From CAZMCH01 sp964564735 (GTDB lineage Bacteria > Poribacteria > DTPJ01), in contig CAZMCH010000027.1 of NCBI GenBank assembly GCA_964564735.1, forward strand, positions 1 to 43,938: DNA of 43,938 nt, read 5' to 3'. This document shows positions 42,129-43,938 of this stretch, one piece after another; the first letter of the stretch is position 1; the number at the start of each line of letters is the position of its first letter. Made by a program: the position numbers and the translations under genes. Under the pieces are notes generated by a model. The model had not been told where the DNA came from, did no database searches, and worked only from the letters and a program-made list of their open reading frames with translations.

Positions 42129-43186
42129 TTTTCAATCCCATCTGTCAACCATTCAAGGTCAAACTTGGCAAAAGTGATCGTCTCATAGGGATTCCCTTTT
42201 CCGCACTCATAAAGACACCCAATAGCCATATCTGCCATAACACATAAATCTGAATATGCAGAAGGTCCTTCATATAACACTTTTCCATCAGACCAGCTTT
42301 TACATTCGTCATAGCTGATTCTTATAGTCATCTTTTCTCTGTTTATACTAGCTGGATTTGAGAATAGGATACGATTTTTATCATTATTGATTTCATCTGT
42401 AAACCTTATCATACTACCTTGACATATAGGCTCAATGAGTTTATTGTCCCATCCAAAGTCGGTGAATGTTTCTCCGTTATCATAACTCCAAGCATAAGCG
42501 CGCCTTTTATCACCGATATAGTTTCTGGAATTAAGATACAGGGCGTTATTCATTGTTTCAACAACGACACATTCATTAGTTCCATGTTGACCGATTCCTC
42601 CGATCTGCCATGTTTGCCCATGATCATCGCTATAAATCACATGCGAATATGCTGATACTGAATAATCGTGAGTTGTTCCGTCAACATGATCGCATGGAAT
42701 AACTAAACGACCATTTTTTAGCTGAATCCCATGGCAAGGACCTGTCGCATACCAAGTCCATGTTGGCTTTTTTACGTCTATAGTGATCTCTTTCAAATCA
42801 GCCCATGTTTCGCCATCATCGGTGCTGTATGTAACCCAAACAGTGCGAGGTGCTTTGCCATCGACTATTAGGTTTTCGGGACCGCTTGCGAGATTTCTCG
42901 TAATCAAAAGCCAGATTTTGCCAGTATCCCTATCCAAAACAGGTGCAGGATTGCCAACAGTATCTATTCCATCATCAAGAATAACGCGCATATCATCCCA
43001 GCTTTTGCCATTATCAAAACTGCGTCTTAGAACAATATCAATATCTCCTGTATCACTACTGCTATTCTTTCTGCCTTCACAAAACGCTAATATTGTTCCC
43101 TCAGCAGATATAACAAGCGCAGGTATACGATATGTATTATACTCATTCTCTCCACCCATAAATATCGGTGTTTCGTCAAATATCAT
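42125..43186 (-). CDS. Sialidase (exo-alpha) / BNR-repeat protein
   Basis: The 353-residue protein forms a six-bladed beta-propeller typical of sialidases. The arginine motif is YRIPALV (RIP at 20-22), and Asp-box repeats SFDNGKSW, STDDGETW, SDDHGQTW, SYDNGETF and SYDECKSW mark successive blades. GDIDIV (48-52) probably carries the acid/base Asp. No signal peptide is visible, which is odd for a glycan-releasing enzyme; it may act on imported glycans, or on a substrate other than sialic acid, as for many propeller members. It lies 12 bases after the CPBP gene. Confidence 0.85.
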   Translation of the reverse strand: MIFDETPIFMGGENEYNTYRIPALVISAEGTILAFCEGRKNSSSDTGDIDIVLRRSFDNGKSWDDMRVILDDGIDTVGNPAPVLDRDTGKIWLLITRNLASGPENLIVDGKAPRTVWVTYSTDDGETWADLKEITIDVKKPTWTWYATGPCHGIQLKNGRLVIPCDHVDGTTHDYSVSAYSHVIYSDDHGQTWQIGGIGQHGTNECVVVETMNNALYLNSRNYIGDKRRAYAWSYDNGETFTDFGWDNKLIEPICQGSMIRFTDEINNDKNRILFSNPASINREKMTIRISYDECKSWSDGKVLYEGPSAYSDLCVMADMAIGCLYECGKGNPYETITFAKFDLEWLTDGIEK

Positions 43187-43198
43187 TTTAATCCCTCT

Positions 43199-43938
43199 TT
43201 ATGTATATAAGCTCGGAAAATAATACCATGCTATTAGAAATGCCAAATTTAAGACAATATGCAATGTAATTGGGGCTATCAGAGATTTTGTTCGTTCATA
43301 AATATATGCAAGCAATACACCTATGACAAATATTTCGCCAAAGTGTATAGCTTGACCATGCACAAATGCAAAAATAAAGCCAGATAAGATTAATGATGTC
43401 AATAGACTCCGCTTTATTCTTAACGCATTATAAATTATCCCTCTAAACATGATTTCCTCTGCTATTGGGGCCAGTATAATCATAAGTAATCCTGCTGACA
43501 GAAACTTTCCGACCTCTCTTGTATCATCAGGCCATATCTCTCCGGGTATGCTATGTTCTTTTGCCTGCATTTCGTAGATTTTTTCTGCCTGTGAAGGTGC
43601 AATAATGACTAATGATTTAATAGTCGCTTCCTCAACTGCATAAGATAAAAAAAGAGCAGGAATCACCAGAGCAATACCAACTAGGATGTTTCGGTATAAC
43701 TTATTATCTCTTGATAAACCAATATCTACCAATGATCTTTTGCATATTTTTATTAGAAACCATAATGATATTATGAGTAAAGACGCTGTTCCGATAAAAT
43801 TGAACGCAAATATGCTACCCCAACTTGATAGCTCTTTGTCGACGATACCAAGACGATTTGCTACACCCGCTAAGCCCATTGGTAGAAGGAAAAATGATAA
43901 AATAAGTATCATGAAGGCATCCATAAGCCCCCATTGAG
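43199..43938 (-). CDS. CPBP-family intramembrane metalloprotease (start off the window)
   Basis: The protein has about eight helices and the CPBP (CAAX protease/bacteriocin-processing) glutamate motif APIAEEIMFRGIIYNALR, then a second motif, FAFVHGQAIHFGE, and a third, HIVLNLAF. These hold the catalytic Glu and His residues inside the membrane. The frame stays open to the window end: QWGL precedes the ATG at 43924, so the annotated ATG is probably internal and the protein continues. Members cleave or modify small peptides or prenylated proteins, or simply bind partners. It is the first gene of the minus-strand cluster with the sialidase. Confidence 0.82.
   Translation of the reverse strand, partial: QWGLMDAFMILILSFFLLPMGLAGVANRLGIVDKELSSWGSIFAFNFIGTASLLIISLWFLIKICKRSLVDIGLSRDNKLYRNILVGIALVIPALFLSYAVEEATIKSLVIIAPSQAEKIYEMQAKEHSIPGEIWPDDTREVGKFLSAGLLMIILAPIAEEIMFRGIIYNALRIKRSLLTSLILSGFIFAFVHGQAIHFGEIFVIGVLLAYIYERTKSLIAPITLHIVLNLAFLIAWYYFPSLYT

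Overview
The window is a stretch of chromosome from an uncultured, AT-rich bacterium with a Gram-negative type of envelope. It carries a SurA/PpiC-like foldase, a BamD-like TPR protein, a lipoprotein, GT9 and O-antigen-ligase-type glycan genes, and SecG. Three Gfo/Idh/MocA oxidoreductases, DUF6785, DUF4861, DUF1638, a lone GlmL-type protein, a sialidase and secreted ThuA-like proteins together resemble gene sets of Poribacteria and of the Planctomycetes/Lentisphaerae/Hydrogenedentes type. The phylum assignment is an inference from gene content only; no rRNA or tRNA gene was seen.

Layout. 1-5773 (+): the end of a nitroreductase, a PHP phosphoesterase, a secreted membrane protein, a sigma-54-type response regulator without a DNA-binding domain, an SGNH esterase coupled to a GT9 glycosyltransferase, and an unrecognised conserved gene. 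5770-7399: a ZIP metal transporter bracketed by two copies of a small inverted-repeat element, then a ferritin-like protein. 7431-10435: an 891-residue secreted FG-GAP/VCBS protein and a YgbA-type protein. 10640-12850 (-): a GC-rich block holding FtsH, probably acquired. 13298-13513: a broken PDZ remnant. 13567-14319 (-): a secreted ThuA-like protein. 14589-18984 (+): a close-packed group of TPR protein, PpiC foldase, D-2-hydroxyacid dehydrogenase and DUF4861 lipoprotein. 18985-19574: a repeat-rich gap with a 287-bp MITE-like element. 19575-21588 (+): GalU and an oxidoreductase. 21604-28895 (-): a TRIC/UPF0126 channel with a non-standard start codon, an HpcH/HpaI aldolase, an oxidoreductase, GlmL, an O-antigen ligase/TPR protein split by a -1 frameshift at a slippery heptamer, and two small unknowns. 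29011-32531 (-): the glycolytic operon gap-pgk-tpiA-secG. 32855-34862 (+): an oxidoreductase and a second ThuA-like secreted protein. 34938-36878 (-): DUF6785. 37173-37726: a decayed papain-family protease. 37727-43938 (-): a closely spaced group of CPBP protease, sialidase, amidohydrolase, DUF1638, bicupin and YfhO-like membrane protein.

How it fits together. Much of the window deals with carbohydrates: glycan assembly (GT9, ligase, GalU, YfhO-like), glycan or sugar catabolism (sialidase, three sugar-type oxidoreductases, aldolase, bicupin, DUF4861) and triose-phosphate glycolysis. The most unusual signals are (i) the canonical T TTT TTA -1 slippery site exactly where the ligase reading frame changes, (ii) a family of small elements that share terminal inverted repeats but carry different hairpin cores, (iii) a W-centred C-terminal tail shared by two otherwise diverged secreted proteins, and (iv) a channel gene that no ATG/GTG/TTG start explains. 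Gene remnants (papain, PDZ) and the foreign-looking FtsH block show that the region has been rearranged.
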